Origin: Cyanoderma ruficeps
Lineage: Eukaryota > Chordata > Aves > Passeriformes > Timaliidae
Reading direction: 5' to 3'
Length of the DNA stretch: 64,000 bases
Assembly: GCA_008694505.1 (NCBI GenBank)
Contig: VZDJ01001050.1
Span: forward strand, 456,045-520,044
Each line of letters opens with the position of its first letter. The first letter of the stretch is position 1. Of the stretch, positions 11,307 to 23,308 are shown piece after piece. The position numbers and the translations under genes were made by a program. The notes under the pieces are model-generated. The model was given only the letters and a program-made list of their open reading frames with translations. It had not been told where the DNA came from and ran no database searches.

Positions 11307-11375
11307 CCTTTCCATTTCTTTGAAATCATCATCTAGCTTTGTTCCTTCTGCACCTCCTACTTTTTCACTCACTTT
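11307..11375 (-). CDS. SH3GL2: SH3GL2 exon 2 (residues about 16-38)
   Basis: This 69-base exon encodes 23 codons, [18 protein letters not shown] then KEMER. They are identical to mammalian endophilin A1 as I recall it, whereas A3 has [17 protein letters not shown]. It carries the end of the N-terminal amphipathic helix H0, which inserts into the lipid leaflet, and the first turns of BAR helix 1. The minus-strand acceptor ends TTTGCAG just above 11375 and the donor is GTAAGT at 11306-11301. Both borders are phase 0. The exon before it, with the initiator methionine, was looked for through to base 64000 and not found, so the intron upstream is more than 52 kb. Confidence 0.96.
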
Positions 11376-14300
11376 CTGCAAATAAAAAAAGAACAACAAA
11401 CACATTCATCAACAATTGAAAAATCTAGCTACAACATTTCCCTGTAGAAATGCTAGATTTTTTTCTGCTAAGTCACTACAACAGTCAGACTTATTATTCC
11501 TTCTGAAAAACTTATTTCAAACACACTCTAAAGTTAAACACTCAGAAATAACATACTAGTGCTTAAGTCTCAGAGACCCAATCTTTGACCAAGGATAGAA
11601 ACCACACGCAGTAAGAAGCTCCCAAGGCGTGGCTCTAGCCATCCAGAAGGCAAGAGGCACCCATGCCAGAGAACTTTCAGATACTGACTCAACCCGAAGC
11701 AGATCATCAGTAAAAAGTCAAGAGTTTATATATAAACTTGATAGACAGACAGANGAAAGAGCTTGAGTGTTATGTAAGTAATACATAAAATACACAACTC
11801 ACTTATCTAGAAAGAAGGAAATAAAGGGAACTCTGGTGGTACGACTTTAGCAAATACTCTGAGTTTTTAAATAAAATACTCCGTTTGAAAACTAATTGGA
11901 AAATTATATTGTGCTACGGTTTCATTTCCCTGATACAATGTAATACATTGAACTATGTTTCCCTTTACAGTCAGTAATATTGACAATAATAGACTTTAAC
12001 TCTTATGCAGGATGGATTTTCAAGATGGATTTTCACAACTGCATTGTCAATCACAGTGTCTTTTGGTGGTATAATCCTTTAACTAAATCAGGTGCATGTG
12101 ACTCAGTGAATATATTAATCTTTTACTGGGACGATATTTGTCATAAGAAATTCACCACCGTATACCTTACTAACTACTGATTTCAGTGAAGTGATTCCAG
12201 CAATAAACAAGAAGAAGGAAAAGAAAAATTTCACTTTCCCCCTCTTGATTTAACTACTTTGGTAAGTCATTTGTACTATTTTTTAGTATAAAGAGGAGAA
12301 GCACCCACAATCACTCACATGCAATTAGTAAAATCCAGACATCTGTATGATTTTAAATTCAGTTCACTACAGAAAAGCTGCAAGTGCATCATGGCCAAGC
12401 ACTTACTAATGCAGGCTGTAATTATCTGTGCAATAGGAAATAGCTATCAGCTCTGTTTGTTTTCTGTCAGCATCTCACAAATTAGTAGCCAAAATGGTGC
12501 ACTAATGAAACAACAATACTATGACAAAAACAAGGAATGGTATTTATCCCATCTTTCCCATACAAAAGGGATGTGCAAAACTATAGAGACACCCTCTTAT
12601 CAATAATCTGGACACAAATGAATTTGTGTGGTCTGTATTACCAAAGTTGTGCCCTTCAGAGGTAGAGTGAAGAGCCTCAAGAAAATCAAACACAGTACTG
12701 TTAGGAGCAGTGGAAAAGGGATAGTTTCAGTGTTCTAAAAGTTTTCATTCATCCTTAGTTTCATGAATGAATCTTCTGCAAATGGATATTTCTACTACAG
12801 ACAATATGGCTAAATCTGCACAGGAGCTTCCTACCACAAAGATTTCACAACCCTGAAAATAGCAGTATGCTAATATGCTAGCACTTAAATATTTAAAATA
12901 GATTTTTAATATCTGTAGTTCAACGCTAAGGCTAAAAAGTACTCAAAAGTAATTAATCTCCCAGTCCTTTTTAGCTGTAGCTTTACATTTCATCATTTTG
13001 AAGTATTTTTATGGTTGATGAGGATTTGCAAAGACATGTCTTCACATCCCCACAGATGCCCTAAAAGTCCTAATTCACATCTATAAACCATGGCAATTGC
13101 TCCTTTCTTTCACACTCATCACCAATCTAGCTGAGGAATTTATGACACTTAAAAGCACAGACCAACAGTTTTCTGGAGTGGTCATTGCATAATCAAAAGG
13201 CAGGTCACCCCTCTCTTCTAAACTTGCTTTCAGTTTTTGCTCACCTTGTCAATATTAGGCTCACAGTTACCATCAAGAGTCATCCATTCAAGGTGGCAAA
13301 AATAACTATATGCTAAGCAGAAAATTAATTTGTAAAGCTCTGTGACAATTACTGTTACTAATGGGTGAATCAAAGGAGAGAGAGAGATGAGTTGTTAAGT
13401 CTTCAGGCCTTCTGGGGCTAGGGTTCCCTTCTTTCAGGAGAGTTACATCACAGGCCCTCAAGGAACTGGATTCACCTCCATTACGCAGACAAACCTCTGG
13501 TTTGGAGAAGCACTGAGAGACCTTAGGGAAAAAACAGCTGAACCAAAATGCCACTTAAAAATTTACATACTGTTTGGTTTTGATGTTTTTTCCTTGAAGA
13601 TCACAGTCACTCAAGCAGTCAGAGATGTGAACTCCAAATAAGAATTCAGATTTAAGGATAAAAAAATTAAACCCTCAACGGTTCTTGCCCTTTAGGGCAG
13701 AAGCGGGTAATCTGTTCAAAAGAGGGTATCATACCCCCTTTTCAAGGTCAAAATCAAAAGTGGTCAGGTGGGACCTTTGGGCCTGAGCAAGGCATTTGCA
13801 ATAGGGCCTACATCTATGCCATTGTAGTATTATTGACTAAATTTAGATGTATTTTTTCAGTCTGTTTATATTCACCCTCCAAATCAACTGTTAAAGCATT
13901 TTGCTGAGGCTACCACTCCATCAGTATGTAAGATTGTCAGATTTGATTATCATAGGTCATGAAGGCATGCCAGCTTTCATCAGCTCAGGATCTGCTCTCG
14001 TGCCAAAGACCTCAGAAGCTCTCAGGAACATCATCAGCTAACAGCTACACCTACCCAGAAACTAAAAATCTCCCTGGCTACATCATTTCAAGGTATCAGC
14101 ATTTTGGTTCTTGCTTTACAACAGATTTAAAATTAGGCTTTTTAGGGAAGGAGGGGATATCCTGAAAACATTTTTATGAATCAAGAATATACAGACTTCT
14201 TCTACCCCTAATAATGTCATGCTTTACTGTTGGTATATTCATACTTTTTTGATTGAAAACAAGTGCTATATAGTTGCTTAGAGTAAATTCCAATTTTATA

Positions 14301-14613
14301 AAGATCCTGTTTCCACCCAGGCAGAATATGAATTTGACATCTGCTGGTTCAGAACAGTTTCAGCAGGAACAAAAAAATTAGCATGATTGTTACACTTAGG
14401 GGGAAATAATAAACTTTTTTTTTTCCTGGTAGTTAATATTAAGAACACAGATTTTAGTAAATGTTGACAGGAGCTGGAACATAAGCCATAGTAACATGAA
14501 TGAGATTTGGTAGATGGATTTCATGTGAAACAAGAAAACTTGTTAAGTCACAGTTATGATGCCATTTATTCAATTTTTCATATCTTTGTGCAAAAAAACC
14601 TTTTTTTATTTTT

Positions 14614-14642
14614 TGTGTGTGTGTGTGTGTGTGNGTGTGTGT
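14614..14642. repeat. (GT)n microsatellite, interrupted by N
   Basis: About 14 GT units follow a T-rich stretch. The base at 14634 is unresolved, so the true length may differ. Confidence 0.95.
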
Positions 14643-17600
14643 TCCTGTGTTTGATGCAGCATGTCAAAGGACAAAAGAATGCTTGTGCACTCACTATGAA
14701 TATCTTGAAAATTCCAGTAACCTTTTATGGAAGTGGATGATCACTTACTGAATATCTCATACAGCAGTCCTCTAAAGATGAGTCTCTGATGCTGTCACCT
14801 CTCACTATTCACAAAATAATAATACAAATCAAACATGTATTAGACAGATATTCCAGGACACTGCATTGTACCAGAGTTCTGAACAACTCATAGGTCAAAA
14901 AACTGCTACCAGAAAATCCTGAAGAGTATGATACGACACCACCCAGACTTGAAGATGCAGTAAGACCCGCATTAAACTACAACAGAAGCCACCTGAGTTT
15001 GCAGCTCGATTAATTTAATGACATAGTAGTTTGGCAGCAAATAGAGATAGCAGCTTTGCTTCTATGGGGCAGGAGAAAAACAGTTTTAAATAGATTACCA
15101 ACACAATATATTGCCTTTCCCTATGATGCAAATTGAATGCCCTATTTGCAAAAGTGGTCATACCACAGTAAGACTGAAAAGTAACAGTCTCCTTATTGCA
15201 TGCATTCCCAACTCCAAATACGTATCTATGGCACAATTTTCTGTTCCTCAAAGGAAGCCTGTAGACAGCACAGTCCTATCAAATTGTCACACAGTGGAAA
15301 GGTTGGTAAAAAGAAAATTTTTATTACTATGAATGCTATGGGAAAGAGTAATGAATGAAGCTTAAAAATTCACAATGGAGAAAGATAATGCTCTCTGTCA
15401 TTCATGCTCATTAAATTCAAGTCACCCTATTGATTTCTACTTTCAGATTGCTCAGTATTTCTTCCACAGATTTCTACAGTTTTTCCATGCTGCTTTTGCC
15501 ATTTTGAGTTTTTTCTGTCACAATAAGGAAGCACAGTGACAGAATTATCTTTAGGTTTGTTAAAAATTTTCAAATAGGCTCTAAAATGCTGTGATGCTTT
15601 CTGAGCCTTTCAAACACAACGAAAATATAGCTGACTTGCAAAAGAAAGTAGTGAGGAGTACACATTTTAGTGGGAAGAAGTCTGTGCGTATATGGTGAAG
15701 ATTTTCCAACATCACAGGCTTTTCAGGAGAAAACAGTTGAAAAGAAACATTTTTATTTTTAAAAAAGCACAGTCTCTAACCAAGACTTTTAATTCTGTCA
15801 TTCCACACACTAGAGTAAGAAAAAACTCTGCCACTTGCAGGCTAATTTTTGTGTCTGACTGATTCTACACTGTTTGGCATTTATAGTATCAGAATCTGTT
15901 ATCACAGAAAATATGTGACATCTACAATTTAGATTTATAATCATGGCCCTGGTTCTCTGTAAGTTATTAAACATCTTGTAGCAATAACAGTCAGCAAGAG
16001 AGGAATTCTTCTGCTTTTTCAGATAAATTAGAATAGAAACTGTAAGAAAAACCCACTACAAAAGCACATGTAAATTAGCTGCATTTTATACTTCTTTTTT
16101 CCTCACTTGACATTAAAATACAGAATAACAAAAGAACTTTTCCAGATAAATATGGAGATACCTTAGCTGAGAAACATTAAGAGGCTGTAGAAAACATCAA
16201 TGTTGATTCACAGCCCTTTATCATATACTGAAAATTATTTCAGCTGACATAGAGCAATCTCACTCAATTTTTCCAGAATCATCTAGATAAAAGGTAGTCC
16301 TCATTTACAAGCCAAATTACCCAGTATCATTAGTTTTGGAAAGCTTCACAAAACTCAACAAATGTGATAAATCTCACAAGAAGCCAAAAGTGTGGGATAA
16401 GACTTACATTCACACTGTAGTTATATGTTAGTGAAATTGAGCAAACCCCACGCTAACAAAACAGATTTCACAAGGAAAGCTTATCACACTCAAAGTTGCA
16501 TTTAAAATTACTTGATTTTTTTTCTATTTGTCTTTTAAATATGTAAACAACTTGTGCACAACAGACTATCAATAGAACATAACATTAGAATCTAGAAAAG
16601 CCACTTCAGTAGTAAAATGAAAATAGGATCCAAATTTAACGTACTTTTAAGTTACAGTAATGCCCATTTACATTTCATTAGTAAATTTCTCTTCTTCAGC
16701 TGTAGAAGCCACAATGGCAAGCCACCATGCCAGCTGGAGCTCAGGACCAGATCTTTCCCATAAGAGAACTGAGGAGCACAGTGACACCACTGCCGCCACA
16801 GAAACTGTAACGGGTAATGAAGACAACGTGAAAAACAAAAGTAAAAAAACCCCTAGAGATCTAAGAATCTCCAGAGAACTCAATTCTTTGTTTCCCATTT
16901 TCACTGAGACTCTGATCATGCCATTGGGGCTTTGCTTTCTCCATGGCAAAATGAAGAAATGCACTTGCAAAGCACAGAGAAAAATGGTTAGCATTAATTT
17001 GCACTTGCTACTGCTTGCCATCAGCAGTATATCTAACAGAAATGTTTGTGATTTATTTTGCGTAAGCATCTACCAGACAAGCCTGAGATTATCTTTTCCT
17101 TTGCCCTTCTGTTACTCAGTAGACATATTTAATCAGGGAATAATATACTCTGTCCCCTGATGAAATTGAAATCACTTTCTTCCTGCTAGAAATCTTTGTT
17201 TGCTGGCTTGTTCCACCACAACACCAAACTAGCCACAGGCTGTCTAGCTTTATTCACCCTTAAAAGTTCCCTTGACTCTGCTGCTGGATTCAGAGTGTGA
17301 ACAACAAAGTGTGCTATTCAAAGAACAGGAAGTAAACTGGATTTTGGAAACTCAAGCAGGGAAGGCTATGACTGGACTCTAAAAGGCTTGCCTTCTTCTC
17401 TCACAAAGCATCTTCTAAATACCCTTTATATATATACAATAGGTTGGTCGTGCTAGTCCTCACAGCTGCTAGTAGTAGGGCCCATAGCCCTGTTTGCGAG
17501 TTCCACTAACAGTCTGAAGACAGGTCAGAAAGCCAGGGAAATTGGCTGTAGATGCAACATACGTAAGATGCAGGAACTGTCAGTGTGGAAGACAAGCCAT

Positions 17601-20039
17601 TGCTAAAGTCTGTCAAACCATGAATTAAACTCTTTGTGGGACAGGCTCTCCAGTAATGCCAGTGTGGAGCAAAAGCAAAATATCTCAGCTGAACCATTTC
17701 TCCTCAAGAAGGATACATAAAGATCAGAATTCCAACCTCCAGCATTGTTACGTGGTAAGAAATATGCATTGTGAACCTGTCCCTTCTTCTTAGTCTTTTC
17801 ACTTAGATTCAATCTCTTTTTTTTATTTTTCATCTTCAGCTAGAGTATTCAAAAGGGAGGGAAGAGGGTGGCTGGAACAATCCTTTCTTCAATCTGACCT
17901 AGCCTTTTGCTTTCTAACTACTGCCAAGGACCATACTGCAGAATATCTGCAACTCCAGCAGTACAGGGGAAGCCATTCACATTCAGCACTAGTGCAAAAT
18001 GTGAAAGGCTGCGGCAAGCTTCTGCACTGACAGGAGTGACTGCGGAGTCTCTGCTGCAATGCTGCTGCATTACACTGCAGGCTGTCCTCCGCTAAGTGAA
18101 TAAAACAGGGTGAGGGCAGGGAAGGGACTGCTGACGAAGTGCTGGTGTAGTACTTCCCCGTGCTGTATCTCAGTAAAGGAAGTCCCTGCTAGAGGCACCC
18201 ACAGCATGACAGACAAGGAAGGTACTGCCCTATGGCCAACAAAAACTGAAATCAGCATTATGCAGTCCTGTGACAGAAGTGGGCCCACAGCAGAGACATC
18301 ACAATGTATCCACAGTAATAGAATTAATTTCATGCATTTAAACTTATTACTGAAGTCTTGCCTGTTTACCAAACACACACTTCAGGAGGCTGGCTCTCTG
18401 CGAAGTTTAAGTTCAGCCAGAAAGCTGGTCGTAACCCCAGCACCTCTGAAGTTTAGAGAGGCCTTGGGAGCTGACAAAGAGAAGCTGGCAGAAGCTCAAA
18501 AGCTGACAGAGAGCTGAAGACAGTCAGAACACTGTGTGCTTTCTTCAAACACTCTGTCCCCAGCAGGACACCAATATGAGAAAAGGAAGAAATTGGTATT
18601 AAAAAAGGTGGCTGTTAGCTGGAAGACATGCCAATATCTGCTTTTTTGCAGTACAGGAAAGGAGCCGAGAATCTATTCTTGTATGATATCTCTACTTCTG
18701 ATGACAACAGTACCATGAGTCTCTATAGCGAACCTGTGGGCAGTAAAATGCCCACAAGATTTTCAGTTTTGCGAAAGGGGATCTGGATTCAGACCACATT
18801 ATTTACAAGTATACCACCATACATCAGTAATGGGAGCCCTGCCCTAACACTGCACTGCCACAGAGAAAGAAGACATCCGTGCTGTACTTCTCAGAGTGCC
18901 AAAAAATTTGGTAGGTGCCTGTTTCTTTAATGTAAGCACCTCATTCAGCTGGGTGGTGATAAGGAAATTCCGAGAGGGTGGCAAAACTAGTCCAAACCCA
19001 CTAAAAATTTCTGGAGTTCTCACGTTTCTTTCTTAGAAAGGTGCACAGCACTGGCTTTCTCATCTGGAATGTTACCAGTTACCAGCTCCTTACCTATCAT
19101 GCTCTACTATCATATATAAATATAGGGTCTGTATCTTAAAGAGTGTACACCATAAAATGATATATTCATTCAAACCTCCATACCTCCCTCATGTCTCCAA
19201 AGCAATTTTTATGAGGCTTTCAAAGGAAGCTGCTTCCTCTAAGTAGACAGAATTGCAGCTTTGAATTTTGTTGCTGTACTTTAGGGAAGATGAGTGGCAC
19301 AAGTACAGTATAACAATATATACAGCGTAAAAAGAGAGGAAAAAGAACACAGACCATGTGTCCATCTAGTTAGCATCCTAATCTGGAGCATGTTTATGGG
19401 TCATGATCCATTTTAGCTAAACTACACCCATTAAAACATTCGCTTCATCCACGTAGCTTCTAAATTCAGCAAAAACAATGACCTCTACCATCCCACTACT
19501 TCACTTGGCACATGGCTACCTTACCATGAAGCAGACGCATTCTGGGCACAGGTGACCGGAAATTGAAAGCATGCTATGGTTTCTTTAGCTGTGTCACCAC
19601 ACTGCTTGTCCTCATCTACTCTATTTCAGCACAAAACTGTGTTTCCTGCAGCAGTGGTTTAAGCTGCCAGCTGGGAGGCTGAGCTCCTGCTCACTCTTCA
19701 TGAAGAATGTTTAGTCTTGGCTACTGATCCAGCTGACTTACATGTGCTAGACATCAACTTTGAAAAACATTGAAGTATTTCACAGGCAGTGAGAAACAGT
19801 CATAGCAGGTAAAGAGTGCTAGGGCACAGCCTACAGCTTGCTAAGATCCCCACAGTACAGAGTCCAAATATTTGATCAGCATTATGCAAGCAGCGATGCA
19901 ACAATGTTGATTGGTAAAGCAGACATGACTTTGTTAGGCAAATCAACTGCCCATTTTTATAGAGCATTAAAGCCTTGTAGTTTTTCTCTCAATACAGGAA
20001 TGAATTAAAGCTTCGCCGAAATAAATAGGACATAACCTG

Positions 20040-20140
20040 GCAAAAACCAAACAAAATCAAACCAAACCCCAACAAAAAAACCCACAAACAAACAAACAAA
20101 CAAACCATGGAAAAACCCCAAACCAACAACCAAAGAGCAG
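20040..20140. repeat. A-rich low-complexity tract with (CAAA)n
   Basis: The plus strand is dominated by A and C, with an uninterrupted CAAA run at about 20085-20104. On the gene's coding strand this is a T/G tract. Confidence 0.9.
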
Positions 20141-22899
20141 GCAAAATAAAGGCATGAGTAATTTACAGCAACTAATTCCATTTAGGCCAGAGTTTACATC
20201 ACTACATAACGTGTATTAATCTACATGACATTTGATGGGTGAAAGTTAGCCTCGTCTTTAACATCTGGAAATGTGAGAACACAAGGAACATTCAGAAGCT
20301 GCTAGAGGATAAGAGAACATGGCTTAAATTTGATTCATCAATTTAGCAGCCGTATAAACTGTGCTATTGTGAAGTTGCTCTTGCTACATTTGGAAAGGAG
20401 TTTGTTGGAAACTCTCACTGAATTAATTGCTATCCATCTAAGAGAAGATATTAAAAGAGGTTTGTGAGGAAAATCTTGTCTGTAAGATTTTGCTAGTACT
20501 GGCGTACCTTTTATTTCGGGTTTTCTTATTGCCACTTCATCTAAAAAGCAAAGTGCCAGTCCAAACTATTTTCTTATGTTGTTGGCAGGCAGTTTTGATA
20601 GCTTATTAACTACATACATAACAAGCCAAACCCATCCAACACTTTCAGTTTGATAGCAGCACATTTAGAAATTGCTGAGATCTGCGTTAACCTTCATTTT
20701 TTTCACATGAGCACTACAGAAATTAAACCGAATGCCTTCCCACTAAACTGATGTCCTGTGTCTCAACTCAGCATGTAAGAGCAATATATCCCAAAGCACT
20801 GGCCTGTTCTTGGGGCTGGAGAACACTACCATACAACAGAAAGGCTCCATCAGCCACTGGGCATTTCTGGGGTGACCCCTGTGATGGACTGAAATGGTGG
20901 CATGCCTTTTTGTGCTTCTGAGATGTATACAAGAGAAAAAGAAGAGAAGGGGGACTGAGTGAGTTAGGACTGGATGAAACGTGCCCAAATATAAGAAGAG
21001 AATGACTGGAGGCACCACTTAGCCTGACACTGTACTGTGTTTTATAAGCACGCTACACAGAGCAGAGGCAGCTTTTCTTCTGCAGCTGCAGCAAGGTCAG
21101 CACAGGGATTCTGTCAGTATCCCTGGCATGGAGGAACAGCATACCAAAATGAAAGCATAGCCACAGCCTTAGGGATTAATATCTAAATTTGAAGATGGTA
21201 ATTTTCCTCCTTTCAACACTGTGTGTATCAGCTACCAATGATAAAGGTAATTTTAAAATGTAAGGAAACAAAACCTGCATAAATAAACAAGAGACCCACC
21301 AGAACACCTCTGACATACATGCAGTCACATAAACATATCTGCATTAAGCTAAAGCACAGTCTGCTGATCTCTGATAGGTACCATTCTCTAAAAGGTACCA
21401 ATAAAAGAGAAAAATGACCATAAAAACCCCCTGGAAAAAAATTATACAGTAGCATCGATCTCATCAACTGGTTCATTACTACTGTCCCATCTGAGCACAA
21501 TGCAACACAGAAAAACACAAGAAACTCTGCCCTAGTTGCAGTAGTGAGTCTATGGTTCTAACTTGTATTCAAAATATACGTCCTCCCCATGTTTTCCATA
21601 CTGGCAAGTATAAAAATACATAATGAATTTTAGGAAAAAAACACATTGCAATCTGCACAGGATACCAAAGCATGTATGATCCTATATATTAATCTTCTAA
21701 TTAAATAGAGAACATTTATGTTCAATATGAAATTTACCACACATCCTTCTGTGGTTATGTAAAAGCAAAAAGTAACAAAAATGCAAACCGGATGAGGCTT
21801 TCAAATGTCAAAATTTAAACATCACAACCACAAATAAAAATACTTCTAAATGTAACTAATGAAGGAGACTAATTAGCCGAATTATCAATGTGTTCAGAGC
21901 TACTGTCCATTTTGCAGACAATTAACATATCCATTTCACCCAAACAGTTTCATCTTGGGGAGGTGAGGGGAAGAATAAGTTTGACTGTGTTCTTACACAG
22001 CCTCGATAATTGACTGTGAAAGAAACCCAGAGATAGAAAGGCCACTAAATATTTCACTGGTTTCCTCTGCCTTGGAAGTTGCTTAGCAGTATACACAATC
22101 TGAAATAAAAAGTATTTCCTGAGAAGTCCTAAATGTTTTACATTGTTGTTTCTTGCTTTAAAATACTACATTCAAATTAGTTGCTGAAAGAAACATGCAA
22201 GCAAAAATTATATCCAGAAGAGGTCAACTTTGAATATATTAATATGCTCTGTTAGTCTTGAACTGCCTTATCATGTTTCATCTAGAGAAAATCCTAGACC
22301 AGCCTGCACAAACCATTCAGTGACAGGCAGAATCCCCTTGCATTGTACCACCTGAAGGCTGTAGAGTCCATGAAGAGCACAGACTTTGCACAGTTATCTA
22401 CTAGTGATGGTGCCTTATGCACACATAATTTAAAAAATATTTTAAACTCACTTATCCTCACAGTCTTCAGAAAACCAGTAAACAAGGACACCCTGTATTA
22501 CAGCTGAAACAGACATACTAAGACTTCTACTAAGACCACTTCTTCTCATATGTGGGTGGGTGCCACTGTGTTTGAAACGTTTTCACAGTGAGGTATCTCA
22601 CTTGAATAAGCATAATTTAAGCCAAGTCTGTAATCACCTGCAACCAGATTCAGCACACACACATTCTTCCCTACACCACATCAGCAGAAGGATGGATTAA
22701 TGAGGATCCCAGTCACCACCACATGTTGGAGCTAGAATGTTTGTGAAGTACAAATTTTCTCAGTAGAAAGGCAGCAAAACTTGTCTCTTAGGAAACATGC
22801 TGAAGTTGCCAGAACTGACCTTTTACCACAGAGATCAGCAGAAAAATTCTCACTGACATTACAAAGGGAAAGCAGCAGAAATGACGCAGTTACCTGCTT

Positions 22900-23308
22900 C
22901 ATGGATGGGGGAAGAAGGGCTGTGGATGTTGTCAACCTGGACTTTAGTAAAACTGCTGATGTGGAGAAACCAGATGGGTGCATTTTTCACTCTGCGAAAA
23001 ACTGGCTGGATGGCTGGGCCCAGAGAATGGTGGTGAATGGAGTTAAATCCAGCTGATGGCTGGTCACTAGTGGGTATTCACCAGTAGGGCCATTATTATC
23101 TTAATGAGAGGGTTGAGTTTACTATTGGTGAGTTTGCTGATGATACCAAGGGAAGCAGAAGTGTTGATCTGCTGGAGGACAGGGAGGTTCTGCAGAACAG
23201 CTGGACGGATGGACCAAGGCCAAGCGTATGAGCTTCAACAAGGCCAAGTGCTGGGTCCCACCCCTGGGTTACAACAATCCCAGGCAGTACCGCAGGCTGG
23301 GAGCAGAG
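22900..23308 (+). mobile_element. CR1 LINE fragment, reverse-transcriptase 3' region
   Basis: Translated fragments of CR1 ORF2 are visible in plus orientation. They include VVNLDFSKT (the LDFSKAFD-like reverse-transcriptase motif), NWLDGWAQRMVVNGVKSS, and, in another frame, EFADDTK with the catalytic FADD at 23133-23144. The remnant continues into the DLLED and later coding segment. Internal deletions and frameshifts separate the pieces, so the copy is dead. It lies opposite to SH3GL2 transcription. No CR1 tail is found, so both ends are truncated. Confidence 0.88.

Larger units (their letters stand above)
11376..22899 (-). other. SH3GL2: SH3GL2 intron 1, exon-2-proximal part
   Basis: About 11.5 kb of AT-rich intron without a recognisable transposable element. 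It includes a GT microsatellite (14614-14642), an A-rich CAAA tract (20040-20140), and an open block on the plus strand at 16700-17160 with a strong upstream acceptor-like sequence (see findings). Base 11754 is N. Otherwise I see nothing in it. Confidence 0.85.

Noticed and set aside
18110..18517. Plus-strand open frame of 135 codons
   Set aside because: Composition is unremarkable and no domain is visible. It could be a retropseudogene remnant, but nothing supports a parent gene.
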